Part shown: piece after piece, positions 8,601 through 15,612 of the stretch
Numbering within the stretch: position 1 is the stretch's first letter
Layout of the letters: the number at the start of each line of letters is the position of its first letter
DNA from: an uncultured Eubacteriales bacterium
Lineage (GTDB): Bacteria > Bacillota > Clostridia > Oscillospirales > Oscillospiraceae
Assembly (NCBI GenBank): GCA_900545515.1
Contig: UQZA01000006.1
Span: 43,597 to 107,596 of the forward strand
Length of the DNA: 64,000 bases
Reading direction: 5' to 3'
Program-made: the position numbers and the translations under genes
The notes under the pieces: model-generated
Told to the model about the DNA's origin: nothing
The model's input: the letters and a program-made list of their open reading frames with translations, nothing else
The model's database searches: none

Positions 8601-8838
8601 TGCAGCAGTGCCGGTCTGCAAAGCGGGGGCAGGTACACAGCGCCGATAAGCCCCGGTCGGAAAAAGAGGCATTGACTGTATACAGCTTCGTCCCCCGGAC
8701 CTTACAGGTAAGCTTTGCAAGATCCTTTGTCACTTCCTCCCGGTAGCTGATCACCCGGTCCTGCTCATAATAAGCAAGGCCCCTCTCGTAGTCCTCCTCC
8801 GGAACCATCTGCCGGATTTCTTTTTTTGTTATGCGCAT
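5677..8838 (-). CDS. SWIM zinc-finger SNF2/HepA-family helicase
   Basis: A 1053-residue DNA-dependent ATPase. A SWIM finger (C68, C70, C79, H81) is near the N-terminus. The Swi2/Snf2 motor occupies the C-terminal half: Walker A DEMGLGKT near residue 620, the Walker B variant DEGQ near 722, and LTGTPIENRLSELWNLFDF. The last part has the RecA-like lobe 2 signatures LISLKAGGTGLNLTAADVV and ATDRAHRMGQ. Members remodel protein-DNA complexes; no specific substrate is known. ATG 8838 follows GGAGTGG with 5-base spacing. It is isolated between terminators. Confidence 0.9.
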   Translation of the reverse strand: MRITKKEIRQMVPEEDYERGLAYYEQDRVISYREEVTKDLAKLTCKVRGTKLYTVNASFSDRGLSALCTCPRFADRHCCKHLVAALLTMVSYQPETNRSDGRVSRILKAYRDRSRSGVDATRQARLVPQIFPSEMSRGYPTLTFQVGFDRLYVVKNVKTFLEYVSKEEEVTYGKGLTLCHAMAQFDEQSQALIALLMNEFRTFRSFEPGYGIYDNYSYGGYLGNKGGIQLTGEPFDRFFQMYLHQDLGSTRWNPSIVLEDGNPPVAMQLQKEKNVANLTVELPRGTSFFGNARALYAFYDRKLLRCSRDFQERVYPMLSVGSGKMQIAFSDLPDFCSCVLPEVRDLIAVEDPSGLLEAYSPDDCTPCYYFDVDNGRLQAELKFRYGEQEVPYGLPASRDLTVKRNVRQEQAAQDPLRRYFQEDSNGVFVMEKEEAMYDFLTDVLDTFHSYGEVYVSQRLGDKQIRPSSPTVGISVSDGLLSLDLDTGEFPPEELEGLYRSLLRKQKYHRLKDGRFLKLDGSPYETLAEMAHMTLLPAKDLVQGHVTMPAYRGLYLDALLGKNEGLQVNRDRQFRSMVRNFKSVAESDYQVPAHLEPVLRPYQKVGFQWLKTLESCHFGGILADEMGLGKTVQIIAYLSTVPFRETGMPSLVVCPTSLILNWGDELARFAPQLRSALIMGPAAERKEQMETCGDWDLWVTSYDLLKRDIKLYEGRTFYACVLDEGQNIKNQATLASKAVKTIACSQRFVLTGTPIENRLSELWNLFDFLMPGYLFSHAAFVEKLERPIAQSKDPQAGQQLSRLVQPFLLRRLKQAVLKELPPKMEHVRRVQISEEERKTYYAVASAAKTACTGEGGNKLQILAALTQLRQVCCDPNLCFSNYQGPSSKLEACLELCAGMVENGHQILLFSQFTSMLSRIRERLNQLGISSYTLQGDTPKEKRAQLVKAFQAGGAQVFLISLKAGGTGLNLTAADVVIHYDPWWNLAAQNQATDRAHRMGQQASVHVYKLIAKDTIEEKILELQEKKSALMETVTGGDGESLLSMSREELLSLLN

Positions 8839-8938
8839 GGAACCCACTCCGTAAAAATAAATTCACAGTTACTTCCTTGTTATTTTACTACATCCTCCAG
8901 CCAAACACAAGGATGAATCCAATTCCGCCAAACAATTC

Positions 8939-8976
8939 AGCGGGAGAAATCCCAGCGTTCCGTGATTTCTCCCGCT
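8939..8976 (-). terminator. Terminator of the folate-type S-component gene
   Basis: AGCGGGAGAAATC and GATTTCTCCCGCT pair perfectly around a 12-base loop just after the stop of the 9019-10050 gene, with GAATTGTTT following on the minus strand. Confidence 0.65.
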
Positions 8977-9018
8977 ATTTCAAGGTTTGGCCCAGGCCAT
9001 GCCGTCGCTGCACGCCAG

Positions 9019-10050
9019 TCAGTCTTTTTCAGGCGTCACCGTCAAGCCGGTGATCTCCCCGGCCTGGTCCTGCACCAGAACGGCGGAACCGGTGGCGGTC
9101 AGGGTCAGGGTGCCGTCCCCCTTGACATCGGCAGTGCGGTATCCGGAGGCTTTGGCCAGGTCGGTGTCCGGGGAGGTCGCGTAGACCTGGAATTCCACCG
9201 TGGTGTCCCCCCGGAGCTGTTTGAAGACCTTTTTCAGGACAATGATCTGGTCGCTTTCAATGAGGCCCTGGGCCCGGGCGTCCTCTGTGAGGGCGGAGTT
9301 GATCTCCACCTTCTCCTCGGTGCTCAACCGGGACGCCTGGTCGTTGTTGTTGTAATCGTAGACAAAATATCCCGCCACACAGCCGGCGGCAAAGAGGAAC
9401 AGAACGCCCAAAAGAATGGCCTGCCGCTTTTTCAGGTGCAGCTGGTCCCCGGCATCATAGACGAGGTGCATCCGGTAGGCCAGAGGGATCATCACCATCA
9501 GGAACAGAATCAGAAGCACAGACTCCAGGGGGAACAGCGCCAGATTCTTGAGAATCCGGGGCAGCTGGAAAAAGGCATAGGACTTATTGAGCACCACCTG
9601 GTAATACCACGCCATAATGGGAGCATTCAGCACAATGTTCACAAAAAAGTCCACACAAAACCGGGAGAGAATCACCCGGGTAGCGGTGACCCGGGTCCGG
9701 TACAGAAACAGCGCAAAAACCAGAGAGCCGGCAATCTCAATAAAAATAAAGGGGAAAAAATATACCCCGGTGGGGAAGAGCAGACAGCCCAGGGTGTCGG
9801 ATACGGCTGCTGCCAGTATAGCCACCACAGGACCAAAGACCATGGCTCCCAGCGCGTTGATGAAGAAGGCAATGTTGATTTTTAAATCGGCGGCAATGGG
9901 GATACCCAGGCTCTTGAGCGCCACCCGCAGGGCAATCATCAGGGCGGCAAACACCAGGATTCGGATGTCCTTCAGCTCCATGGCGGCGTCGCGCCAATAG
10001 GCTTTGGAGAATGGGGTCTGATACAATGCGGTAGATTTGGTTTGTTTCAT
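9019..10050 (-). CDS. ECF transporter S component, folate (FolT-like) type with C-terminal extension
   Basis: Membrane substrate-binding subunit of an energy-coupling factor importer. The first 200 residues hold about six hydrophobic segments, with the FolT-like block FINALGAMVFGPVVAILAAAVSDTLGCLLFP. The protein is 343 residues, roughly double a usual S component. The C-terminal 120 residues, after another membrane segment (AILLGVLFLFAAGCVAGYF), form a soluble domain of unknown function. ATG 10050 follows TTAGGAGG. A THF riboswitch and terminator precede it, so folate or a folate precursor is the likely substrate. The EcfA/EcfT energising subunits are not in this window. Confidence 0.85.
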   Translation of the reverse strand: MKQTKSTALYQTPFSKAYWRDAAMELKDIRILVFAALMIALRVALKSLGIPIAADLKINIAFFINALGAMVFGPVVAILAAAVSDTLGCLLFPTGVYFFPFIFIEIAGSLVFALFLYRTRVTATRVILSRFCVDFFVNIVLNAPIMAWYYQVVLNKSYAFFQLPRILKNLALFPLESVLLILFLMVMIPLAYRMHLVYDAGDQLHLKKRQAILLGVLFLFAAGCVAGYFVYDYNNNDQASRLSTEEKVEINSALTEDARAQGLIESDQIIVLKKVFKQLRGDTTVEFQVYATSPDTDLAKASGYRTADVKGDGTLTLTATGSAVLVQDQAGEITGLTVTPEKD

Positions 10051-10122
10051 CGGTGGACCTCCTAAATTTTGATGGGGCCGGGTCGGCAGCAACTGCTGCT
10101 GTCTCATGGCGCGCAGCAAATG

Positions 10123-10156
10123 AAAAAGCTCCCCACAGGACAAGGCCCGGGGGAGC
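10123..10156 (-). terminator. Leader attenuator upstream of the S-component gene
   Basis: On the minus strand GCTCCCC and GGGGAGC pair and are followed by TTTTT, 73 bases before the start codon and about 110 bases after the THF aptamer. It probably serves as the expression platform. A 9-codon reading frame (MLSWALGRL) lies between aptamer and hairpin but has no clear ribosome binding site. Confidence 0.65.
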
Positions 10157-10265
10157 AAAGTTTGCCAGCATGTGCGCCAGTGGGAGGGACGGCCAGCTTC
10201 ACAGCCTTCCCAATGCCCAACTGAGCATCGTTGCTACATAAAGGAGGTTTTTCCACCCATATGCA

Positions 10266-10361
10266 ACAGCGGGTGCGGACCTTCTATCGCGGAGAAACTC
10301 CTTCGTCTGCCAGACAACTCCCCATTTTGGCAGCACTTCACGCAGAGGGTCCTACTCTGTC
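10266..10361 (-). promoter_or_regulatory. THF (tetrahydrofolate) riboswitch, minus strand
   Basis: Reading leftward from 10361, the order GACAG.AGTAG, GACC, CTGCGTGAAGTG, CTGCC, AAAATGGGGAGTTGTC, GGCAG, ACGAAG, GGAG/CTCC, GCGATAGAA, GGTC, CGCA, GCTGT follows the THF aptamer. P1 (ACAG/CTGT), P2 (GACC/GGTC) and P3 (CTGCC/GGCAG) are all paired. The RNA starts about 7 bases after a consensus promoter, so the aptamer is at the very 5' end of a roughly 310-base leader. Confidence 0.8.
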
Positions 10362-10367
10362 GCAGTT

Positions 10368-10396
10368 ATTTTACACGAAATAGAAGCCGTTGTAAA
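10368..10396 (-). promoter_or_regulatory. Promoter of the left folate-type transporter gene
   Basis: On the minus strand TTTACA (10396-10391) and TAAAAT (10373-10368) have a 17-bp spacer. The start point would be near 10361. Confidence 0.75.
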
Positions 10397-10512
10397 TATA
10401 AATTTTGCAAAAATTGGTAATTGCGCAGGAGCATAACATGCGGTAGCAGGCTGGTGCTTCCATGGTTCCCCCGAAGAGTCGCAAAAGAGGGGTGAAAAAG
10501 TAAAATTTCCTC

Positions 10513-10540
10513 TTGCATTTTGGGGAGAACCTGATACAAT
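10513..10540 (+). promoter_or_regulatory. folT promoter
   Basis: TTGCAT (10513-10518) and TACAAT (10535-10540), spacer 16 bp, placing the start about 10-12 bases before the THF aptamer. Confidence 0.7.
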
Positions 10541-10558
10541 AAAATCTGTCCAGCGTCG

Positions 10559-10656
10559 CAGGGAGTAGGAAATTTCGCGTTAAGTACCGTTCGGATGGGA
10601 GGTTGCCAGCGGGCGAAGGGGCTGTGGCCCCGCGATGAACTTTCCGCAACCGCCTG
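10559..10656 (+). promoter_or_regulatory. THF (tetrahydrofolate) riboswitch, plus strand
   Basis: CAGG-GAGTAG, GGAAA/TTTCC, TTTCGCGTTAAGT, GGATGGGAGGTTG, GGGGC/GCCCC, GCGATGAAC, CGCAACCG and CCTG occur in aptamer order, with P1 (CAGG/CCTG) and P2 paired. A stem CGGCAGGC / GCCTCTGCCG at about 10672-10709 may be the expression platform. It lies 148 bases upstream of folT. Confidence 0.85.
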
Positions 10657-10803
10657 AGCCGGATGCCCGACCGCGGCAGGCCGTGACCCGCCTCTGCCGT
10701 TTGGTCCAAAAACGCTGGTAAACCTGCGTCCACGGGGGCATGACAGCCGGACAAACCGCATATTCCCTGGAACCTCCTCCATTTTCGAAAGGAGGACTTT
10801 TTT

Positions 10804-11400
10804 ATGTCCAAAAACGCAACGACCAAGGAAATCCAGCCCACAACCAGAGGAAGAATGGCCACCCGGGTTGTGGCGACCAGCGCCCTGCTGTGTGCCCTGA
10901 GCGTGGTCTTCGCACGGTTCACCACGGTGATGCCCTCGGCCATCAGCCGGTTCTCCATTGAGGCAGTGCCCATTGCTTTGGCAGGCTACTTCTTTGGCCC
11001 CATCGCCGGCTTGATGGTGGGCGCGGTGAGCGACACCGTAGGCTGCCTCTTCTCCGGCTACGGCTGGGACCCGGTGCTGACGGTGTCCCCCATGCTCCTG
11101 GGCCTGTTTGCAGGTCTCCTGCGGCCGGTGCTGTACCGCATGGAGAAGCCCTGGGACTTCTGGCGCGTAGCGGTAACTCTGCTGCCAGGCAAGGTACTGG
11201 GCAGCGTCCTGTGGCAGAGCTACTGGCTCATCTTCCTGGGCTATTCCAAGAAGGCCATGGGCCCCCTGATTGCCTACCGCTGCATCGAGGCCGGTTTGGA
11301 GCTGGTGCTGGATACCCTGATCATTTTCGTCCTGTTCCGCACGGGAATCTTCCAGCGGCTGGGCCTCTGGCGGCCAAAAGCTGCAAAGTCCCGCTCGTAA
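10804..11400 (+). CDS. folT: Folate ECF transporter S component
   Basis: A 198-residue integral membrane protein of the normal S-component size. Hydrophobic segments include ATSALLCALSVVFARF, VPIALAGYFFGPIAGLMVG and LLGLFAGLLRPVLY. The family hallmark GAVSDTVGCLF is near residue 77. It binds folate and docks onto a shared EcfA1/A2/T module encoded elsewhere. ATG 10804 follows AAAGGAGG. The THF riboswitch upstream and folC downstream both support folate specificity. Confidence 0.92.
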   Translation: MSKNATTKEIQPTTRGRMATRVVATSALLCALSVVFARFTTVMPSAISRFSIEAVPIALAGYFFGPIAGLMVGAVSDTVGCLFSGYGWDPVLTVSPMLLGLFAGLLRPVLYRMEKPWDFWRVAVTLLPGKVLGSVLWQSYWLIFLGYSKKAMGPLIAYRCIEAGLELVLDTLIIFVLFRTGIFQRLGLWRPKAAKSRS

Positions 11401-11409
11401 ACAACGTGC

Positions 11410-11443
11410 ATGGTCCCTGCCCGCAGAGGCGGGGACCATTTTA
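11410..11443 (+). terminator. Terminator after folT
   Basis: ATGGTCCC and GGGACCAT pair, with inner GCC/GGC pairing, followed by TTTT. It lies between folT and folC, so folC may depend on read-through. Confidence 0.7.
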
Positions 11444-11459
11444 ACAAGGAGAAATTGCC

Positions 11460-12728
11460 ATGAATATCACAGAAGCCTTAACCTATATCCACTCTGTCTG
11501 CTGGAGGGGGTCCATCCCCGGCCTCTCCCGGACCCAGGAGCTACTTCGCCGCATGGGAAATCCGGAAAAGAAGTTGAAGTTTGTCCACATCGCCGGAACC
11601 AACGGCAAGGGCTCTACGGCGGCCATGACCGCCTCCATCCTTCGCAAGGCAGGCTACTGCACCGGCCTGTACACTTCCCCCTTCCTCTTCCGGTTTAACG
11701 AGCGGATGAACATAAATGGGGCGGACATTGCAGATGAAGAGCTGGCCGAAATCACAGAGTTCGTCAAGCCCCACGCCGAGGCCATGGCGGACCATCCCAC
11801 AGAGTTTGAGCTGGTGACGGCCATTGCCATGGAGTACTTTGCCCGGCACCGGTGCGACATCGTGGTTCTGGAGGTGGGCATGGGAGGGGAACTGGACTCC
11901 ACCAACGTAATTGACCCGCCGGAGGTGGCGGTGATTTGCAACCTGGGCCTGGACCATACGGAATTTTTGGGCAACACGCTGGAAGAGATTGCACAGGCCA
12001 AGGCCGGGATCATCAAGCCTGGCTGCTCCGCTGTCCTGTACCGGGGCAGTCCGTCGGTGGAAGCCGTGTTCGAGGAAGCCTGTAAGGCTCGGGGCGTCGA
12101 GCTCTGCAAAGCGGACTTCAGCGCCCTGGTCTCCCGGTCACACAGCTTTGCGGGGCAGGTGTTCGACTTTGGTTCCCGGAAAGCCCTGGAAATCCCCCTC
12201 CTGGGGGCCCATCAACTGCGCAATGCCGCCGTGGTGCTGACAGCGGTGGACTGCCTGATCCGCCGTGGCTGGAGCATTTCTGAAGAGAATATTCGGGACG
12301 GTCTCCGGGATGTGGTATGGCCCGGGCGGTTTGAGCTGCTGCGGAGAAACCCCGATGTAATTGTAGACGGTGGTCACAATCCCCAGTGCCTGGAAGCCCT
12401 GGCCCAAAATGTCCGGGATTACCTGGCCGGGCGGAACATCACAGCGCTCACCGGCGTCATGGCCGACAAGGATTACACCCACATGTACGAAACCATGGCT
12501 CCCCTGGTCACCCGGTTTGTCGCCGTAACGCCGGACAACCCCCGTGCCATGCCGGCGGAGGAGTTGAAGAAGATTTTAACTTCCTTCGGAAAGCCAGTCA
12601 CAGCCTGCGCTTCCGTTTCCCAAGGTGTAGAGGAGGCCCTCCGCCAAGCTGGTCCCCAGGGATTGGTGTTGGCCTTTGGCAGCCTGTACATGGTGGGAGA
12701 CGTGCGTAAGACGGTACTGGGGGCATAA
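11460..12728 (+). CDS. folC: Bifunctional folylpolyglutamate / dihydrofolate synthase
   Basis: ATP-dependent Mur-ligase-fold enzyme that adds glutamate to dihydropteroate and to folates, trapping them in the cell. The P-loop HIAGTNGKGSTAAM is at residues 41-54. Other family blocks are LGLDHTEFLG, GAHQLRNAAVVLTAV and the C-terminal-domain start WPGRFELLRRNPDVIVDGGHNPQ. Its 422 residues are typical. ATG 11460 follows AAGGAG. Its position directly after folT couples folate uptake to retention. Confidence 0.95.
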   Translation: MNITEALTYIHSVCWRGSIPGLSRTQELLRRMGNPEKKLKFVHIAGTNGKGSTAAMTASILRKAGYCTGLYTSPFLFRFNERMNINGADIADEELAEITEFVKPHAEAMADHPTEFELVTAIAMEYFARHRCDIVVLEVGMGGELDSTNVIDPPEVAVICNLGLDHTEFLGNTLEEIAQAKAGIIKPGCSAVLYRGSPSVEAVFEEACKARGVELCKADFSALVSRSHSFAGQVFDFGSRKALEIPLLGAHQLRNAAVVLTAVDCLIRRGWSISEENIRDGLRDVVWPGRFELLRRNPDVIVDGGHNPQCLEALAQNVRDYLAGRNITALTGVMADKDYTHMYETMAPLVTRFVAVTPDNPRAMPAEELKKILTSFGKPVTACASVSQGVEEALRQAGPQGLVLAFGSLYMVGDVRKTVLGA

Positions 12729-12755
12729 GAATTCCGGAAAAAGTCAAAAAAACTC

Positions 12756-12784
12756 TTGCATTTAAGGCCTGGATGTGGTATTAT
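12756..12784 (+). promoter_or_regulatory. rpmE promoter
   Basis: TTGCAT (12756-12761) and TATTAT (12779-12784) with a 17-bp spacer, 67 bases before rpmE. Confidence 0.75.
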
Positions 12785-12851
12785 GGTCGGGCGATTGAAT
12801 TGACGGGTGCAATGCGCCCTTGGACCCCAGAGCAGAAAGAGGTGAAACGAC

Positions 12852-13052
12852 ATGAAGGAAGGTATCCATCCCAAGTACGAACAGACTACGATCCGCTGTG
12901 CCTGTGGCAACGTTTTCACAACCGGTTCCACAAAGAAGGACATCAAGGTTGAAATCTGCTCTAAGTGCCATCCCTTCTACACCGGCAAGCAGAAGCTGGT
13001 CGATACCGGTGGACGCGTTGATCGGTTCAACAAGAGATTTGGCCTGAAGTAA
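12852..13052 (+). CDS. rpmE: Ribosomal protein bL31 (zinc-binding form)
   Basis: Component of the 50S subunit that bridges to the 30S head. It has 66 residues, with the start MKEGIHPKYEQTTI and four cysteines at 16, 18, 36 and 39 (CAC and CSKC), marking the zinc-containing C+ type. The end VDTGGRVDRFNKRFGLK is conserved. ATG 12852 follows AGAGGTGA. It has its own promoter and a strong terminator, so it is monocistronic. Confidence 0.97.
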   Translation: MKEGIHPKYEQTTIRCACGNVFTTGSTKKDIKVEICSKCHPFYTGKQKLVDTGGRVDRFNKRFGLK

Positions 13053-13061
13053 GACCCCTGA

Positions 13062-13093
13062 GTCCGCACCGCGAAAGTGGTGCGGACTTTTTT
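13062..13093 (+). terminator. rpmE terminator
   Basis: GTCCGCACC and GGTGCGGAC pair around GCGAAAGT, followed by six T. Confidence 0.9.
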
Positions 13094-13173
13094 CTATTCT
13101 TCCGGAATGGAACATGGGGGCATATGGAATCATCTACCATATGAACCAACATTTTTTGAAATCAGGTGATGAT

Positions 13174-14433
13174 ATGCCGCAAGAACACACCATCGAGCGG
13201 GCGGTCCTGGTGGGGCTGAACGCCGACTGTTTTTCCAAGGAGGAGACCGCCTCGGAGGCCAGTTTGGAGGAGCTGGAGGCTCTGCTGGAGACGGCAGGTG
13301 GCCTCTGCACCGCCAAGATCCTGCAAAACCGCCACACTCCGGACGCCCGCACCTTGATTGGCGCCGGCAAGGCCGAGGAGATCCGTCAGCTGATCCAGGC
13401 CACGGAAGCGGGCATGGCCATTTTTGACAACCCTCTGTCTCCCTCCCAAATTCGGGTGCTGGAGGAGCTTCTGGGAGTCACGGTCCTGGACCGAAGCGCC
13501 TTGATTTTGGACATTTTTGCCCAGCGGGCCAAGACCGCAGAAGGCCGGCTGCAGGTGGAGCTGGCTCAGTACAAGTATCTTCTGCCTCGCCTGTCCGGCA
13601 TGGGAATCAGCTTGTCCCGGCAGGGCGGTGGCATTGGCACCCGAGGCCCCGGCGAGACCCAGCTGGAGACGGACCGCCGCCACATTCGCGCCCGGATTGC
13701 CAAGCTGGAGGAGGAGCTGGCTCAGGTCCGCCAGGTCCGGGCCATGCAGCGCCGCCAACGGATCAAAAATTCCGTCCCGGTGGTGGCCCTGGTGGGGTAC
13801 ACCAACGCAGGAAAGTCCACCCTGCTGAACCAGCTCACCGGCGCGGAGATTCCCGCCAACAACCGTCTTTTTGACACCCTGGACACCACCTCCCGGCAGC
13901 TGGAGGTAAACGACACCTTACAAGTCATCCTGTCGGACACCGTAGGCTTCATTTCCAAGCTGCCCCACCACCTGGTGGATGCCTTCCGGGCCACTCTGGA
14001 AGAGCTGTCCTATGCAGATCTTCTGATTCATGTCATTGACGCGTCAGACCCGGAACGGGAAGCCCACATTGCCGTGGTGGAGCAGCTGGTGGAGCAGCTG
14101 GCAAAGCCCGGTGTTCCGGTGATCCAGTGCTTTAACAAGGCGGATTTGGTGATGGCGGAGGACCTGCCCGTGGGGCAAAACCGAGTGGCAGTCTCTGCCA
14201 AGAAGGGGAGCGGACTGGAAGCCCTGCTCCGCCTGGTGGCAGACAACCTAAACCGGGGCCAGCACCGGTGTTTTCTCCTCCTTCCCTATGCCCAGGGGGG
14301 CATTCTGGACCGTCTGCATCGGGACGCCCAGGTTCTCGCGGTGGAGTACGCCCCGGAGGGAATCCAGGTAGAGGCCATCTGTGGCCCCATCGTTTACGGA
14401 CAGCTGAAAAAATTCGTCATACGGGAGATCTGA
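13174..14433 (+). CDS. hflX: GTPase HflX
   Basis: Ribosome-associated GTPase that splits or rescues stalled 70S ribosomes. The N-terminal HflX domain includes RTLIGAGKAEEI and the linker block LSRQGGGIGTRGPGE with coiled coil after it. The G domain follows: G1 GYTNAGKS near residue 208, G3 DTVGF near 255, G4 NKAD near 321. It has 419 residues. ATG 13174 follows CAGGTGAT; an in-frame ATG at 13114 would add 20 unconserved residues. Confidence 0.93.
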   Translation: MPQEHTIERAVLVGLNADCFSKEETASEASLEELEALLETAGGLCTAKILQNRHTPDARTLIGAGKAEEIRQLIQATEAGMAIFDNPLSPSQIRVLEELLGVTVLDRSALILDIFAQRAKTAEGRLQVELAQYKYLLPRLSGMGISLSRQGGGIGTRGPGETQLETDRRHIRARIAKLEEELAQVRQVRAMQRRQRIKNSVPVVALVGYTNAGKSTLLNQLTGAEIPANNRLFDTLDTTSRQLEVNDTLQVILSDTVGFISKLPHHLVDAFRATLEELSYADLLIHVIDASDPEREAHIAVVEQLVEQLAKPGVPVIQCFNKADLVMAEDLPVGQNRVAVSAKKGSGLEALLRLVADNLNRGQHRCFLLLPYAQGGILDRLHRDAQVLAVEYAPEGIQVEAICGPIVYGQLKKFVIREI

Positions 14434-14436
14434 CCC

Positions 14437-15081
14437 ATGGAGGAATATCTGGTTCCCACCGCCTTTGGTCAGGCGGAGTTTATTGAGAAAAAATCCCGCT
14501 TTATCGGCCACATCTGGCCCACGGAATCGGAAGCCGAGGCTCTGGCCCACATAGAGGAAATGCGCAAGCTCCACTATGACGCCACCCACAACGTCTGGGC
14601 CTATATCATCAAAGATGGGCCGGTGCGTTTTTCCGATGACGGCGAGCCTGGCGGCACCGCCGGCATGCCCACCCTGCAGGTGCTACAGCGTGAAAATCTG
14701 TTCCATGTAACCTGCGTGGTCACCCGGTACTTCGGAGGCGTTCTCCTGGGGGCCGGCGGGCTGGTCCGGGCCTATGCCAAGGGAGCGAAAATTGCCGTGG
14801 ACGCAGCCGGGAAGTCCATGAAGCGGGTATGGACCTCCCTGTATCTGCCGGTTCCCTATAGCTGGTACGAACGAATGAAGCTGGAGGTGGCCGCCTTTGG
14901 GGGCCTGATCCGAGACACGCAATTTGGCGCCGACGTGGAGCTGGAGGTCCTCCTGCCGGAGGCCCGGACCTCTCCCTTTTTGGAGCGTCTCCGGGACATG
15001 TCCGGCGCCACGCTGGAGGCCCTCATCACCGGTCAGGAATACCGGGCCTTCCCCTTGACAGAAGTCTCTGCCGCACCTTGA
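14437..15081 (+). CDS. YigZ/IMPACT family protein
   Basis: A 214-residue UPF0029 protein. The N-terminal IMPACT domain has KKSRFIGHIWP, then ATHNVWAYII, FSDDGEPGGTAGMP and VVTRYFGGVLLGAGGLVRAY. A C-terminal ferredoxin-like half follows. Relatives are linked to translation control and proline-peptide handling, but the bacterial role is not settled. It starts 3 bases after the hflX stop, so the two are likely cotranscribed. Confidence 0.88.
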   Translation: MEEYLVPTAFGQAEFIEKKSRFIGHIWPTESEAEALAHIEEMRKLHYDATHNVWAYIIKDGPVRFSDDGEPGGTAGMPTLQVLQRENLFHVTCVVTRYFGGVLLGAGGLVRAYAKGAKIAVDAAGKSMKRVWTSLYLPVPYSWYERMKLEVAAFGGLIRDTQFGADVELEVLLPEARTSPFLERLRDMSGATLEALITGQEYRAFPLTEVSAAP

Positions 15082-15110
15082 AATTTTTCTTGAAGGAGGT
15101 TACAATATTC

Positions 15111-15560
15111 ATGGAAATTCGCCCTTATACGCAGGCCGACTGGCCCCGGATTGCCGCGGTCCATGACGCTGCGCGGCCCATGGAGCTGCATCTGGCAGGC
15201 CTGGACGGCGCGTTTCTCCCCCTGTCCGTGGCAGCCCAGCGGGAGGGGCTGTTTGATTACACCATTTTGGTTGCTTTGAAACCGGAGGTTGTGGGCTTTG
15301 TGGCCTTCACGCCGGAAGAACTGGCTTGGCTTTATGTGGACCCCGTCTGCCACCGCCAGGGCATTGGCAGGGCTCTGGCCCGGGCAGCCCTGGCCCAGAT
15401 GGGACCAAAACCCCTGACCGTGGAGGTACTGGCCGGAAACCTCCCCGCCCTGTCCCTATACCGCAGTCTGGGCTTTAGCCAGGAAAAAATTGTCCACGGC
15501 CATATGCCAGGCAACGAAGCGTTCCCTGTCACCGTCCACTGCCTGACCGCCCCGGCCTAA
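15111..15560 (+). CDS. GNAT-family N-acetyltransferase
   Basis: A 149-residue acetyl-CoA-dependent transferase. The acetyl-CoA pyrophosphate loop appears as DPVCHRQGIGRALARAAL (motif A, Q/RxxGxG/A), followed by the motif B-like NLPALSLYRSLGF. The substrate cannot be told. ATG 15111 is chosen because GAAGGAGG lies upstream and the conserved EIRPYTQADWPRIAAVH start follows. The reading frame overlaps the preceding gene's stop only if an upstream start is used. Confidence 0.82.
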   Translation: MEIRPYTQADWPRIAAVHDAARPMELHLAGLDGAFLPLSVAAQREGLFDYTILVALKPEVVGFVAFTPEELAWLYVDPVCHRQGIGRALARAALAQMGPKPLTVEVLAGNLPALSLYRSLGFSQEKIVHGHMPGNEAFPVTVHCLTAPA

Positions 15561-15612
15561 GCGCGATACCCGCAGAAGCCACTGTACATCATTTCATGGG
15601 AGGAATGGTTAT

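Noticed and set aside
8962..9885. 307-residue plus-strand frame over the S-component gene
   Set aside because: Composition (Gln/His/Gly runs) and position opposite a well-supported transporter gene mark it as a shadow frame.
10150..10265. Cobalamin-riboswitch resemblance (GGGAAG..GTGAAGC..CCCACTG) in the minus-strand leader
   Set aside because: The B12 box and other core elements are absent, and a good THF aptamer lies immediately upstream.
10366..11439. 357-residue minus-strand frame over folT and its riboswitch
   Set aside because: It crosses the THF aptamer and promoter and is opposite folT; no conserved motif.
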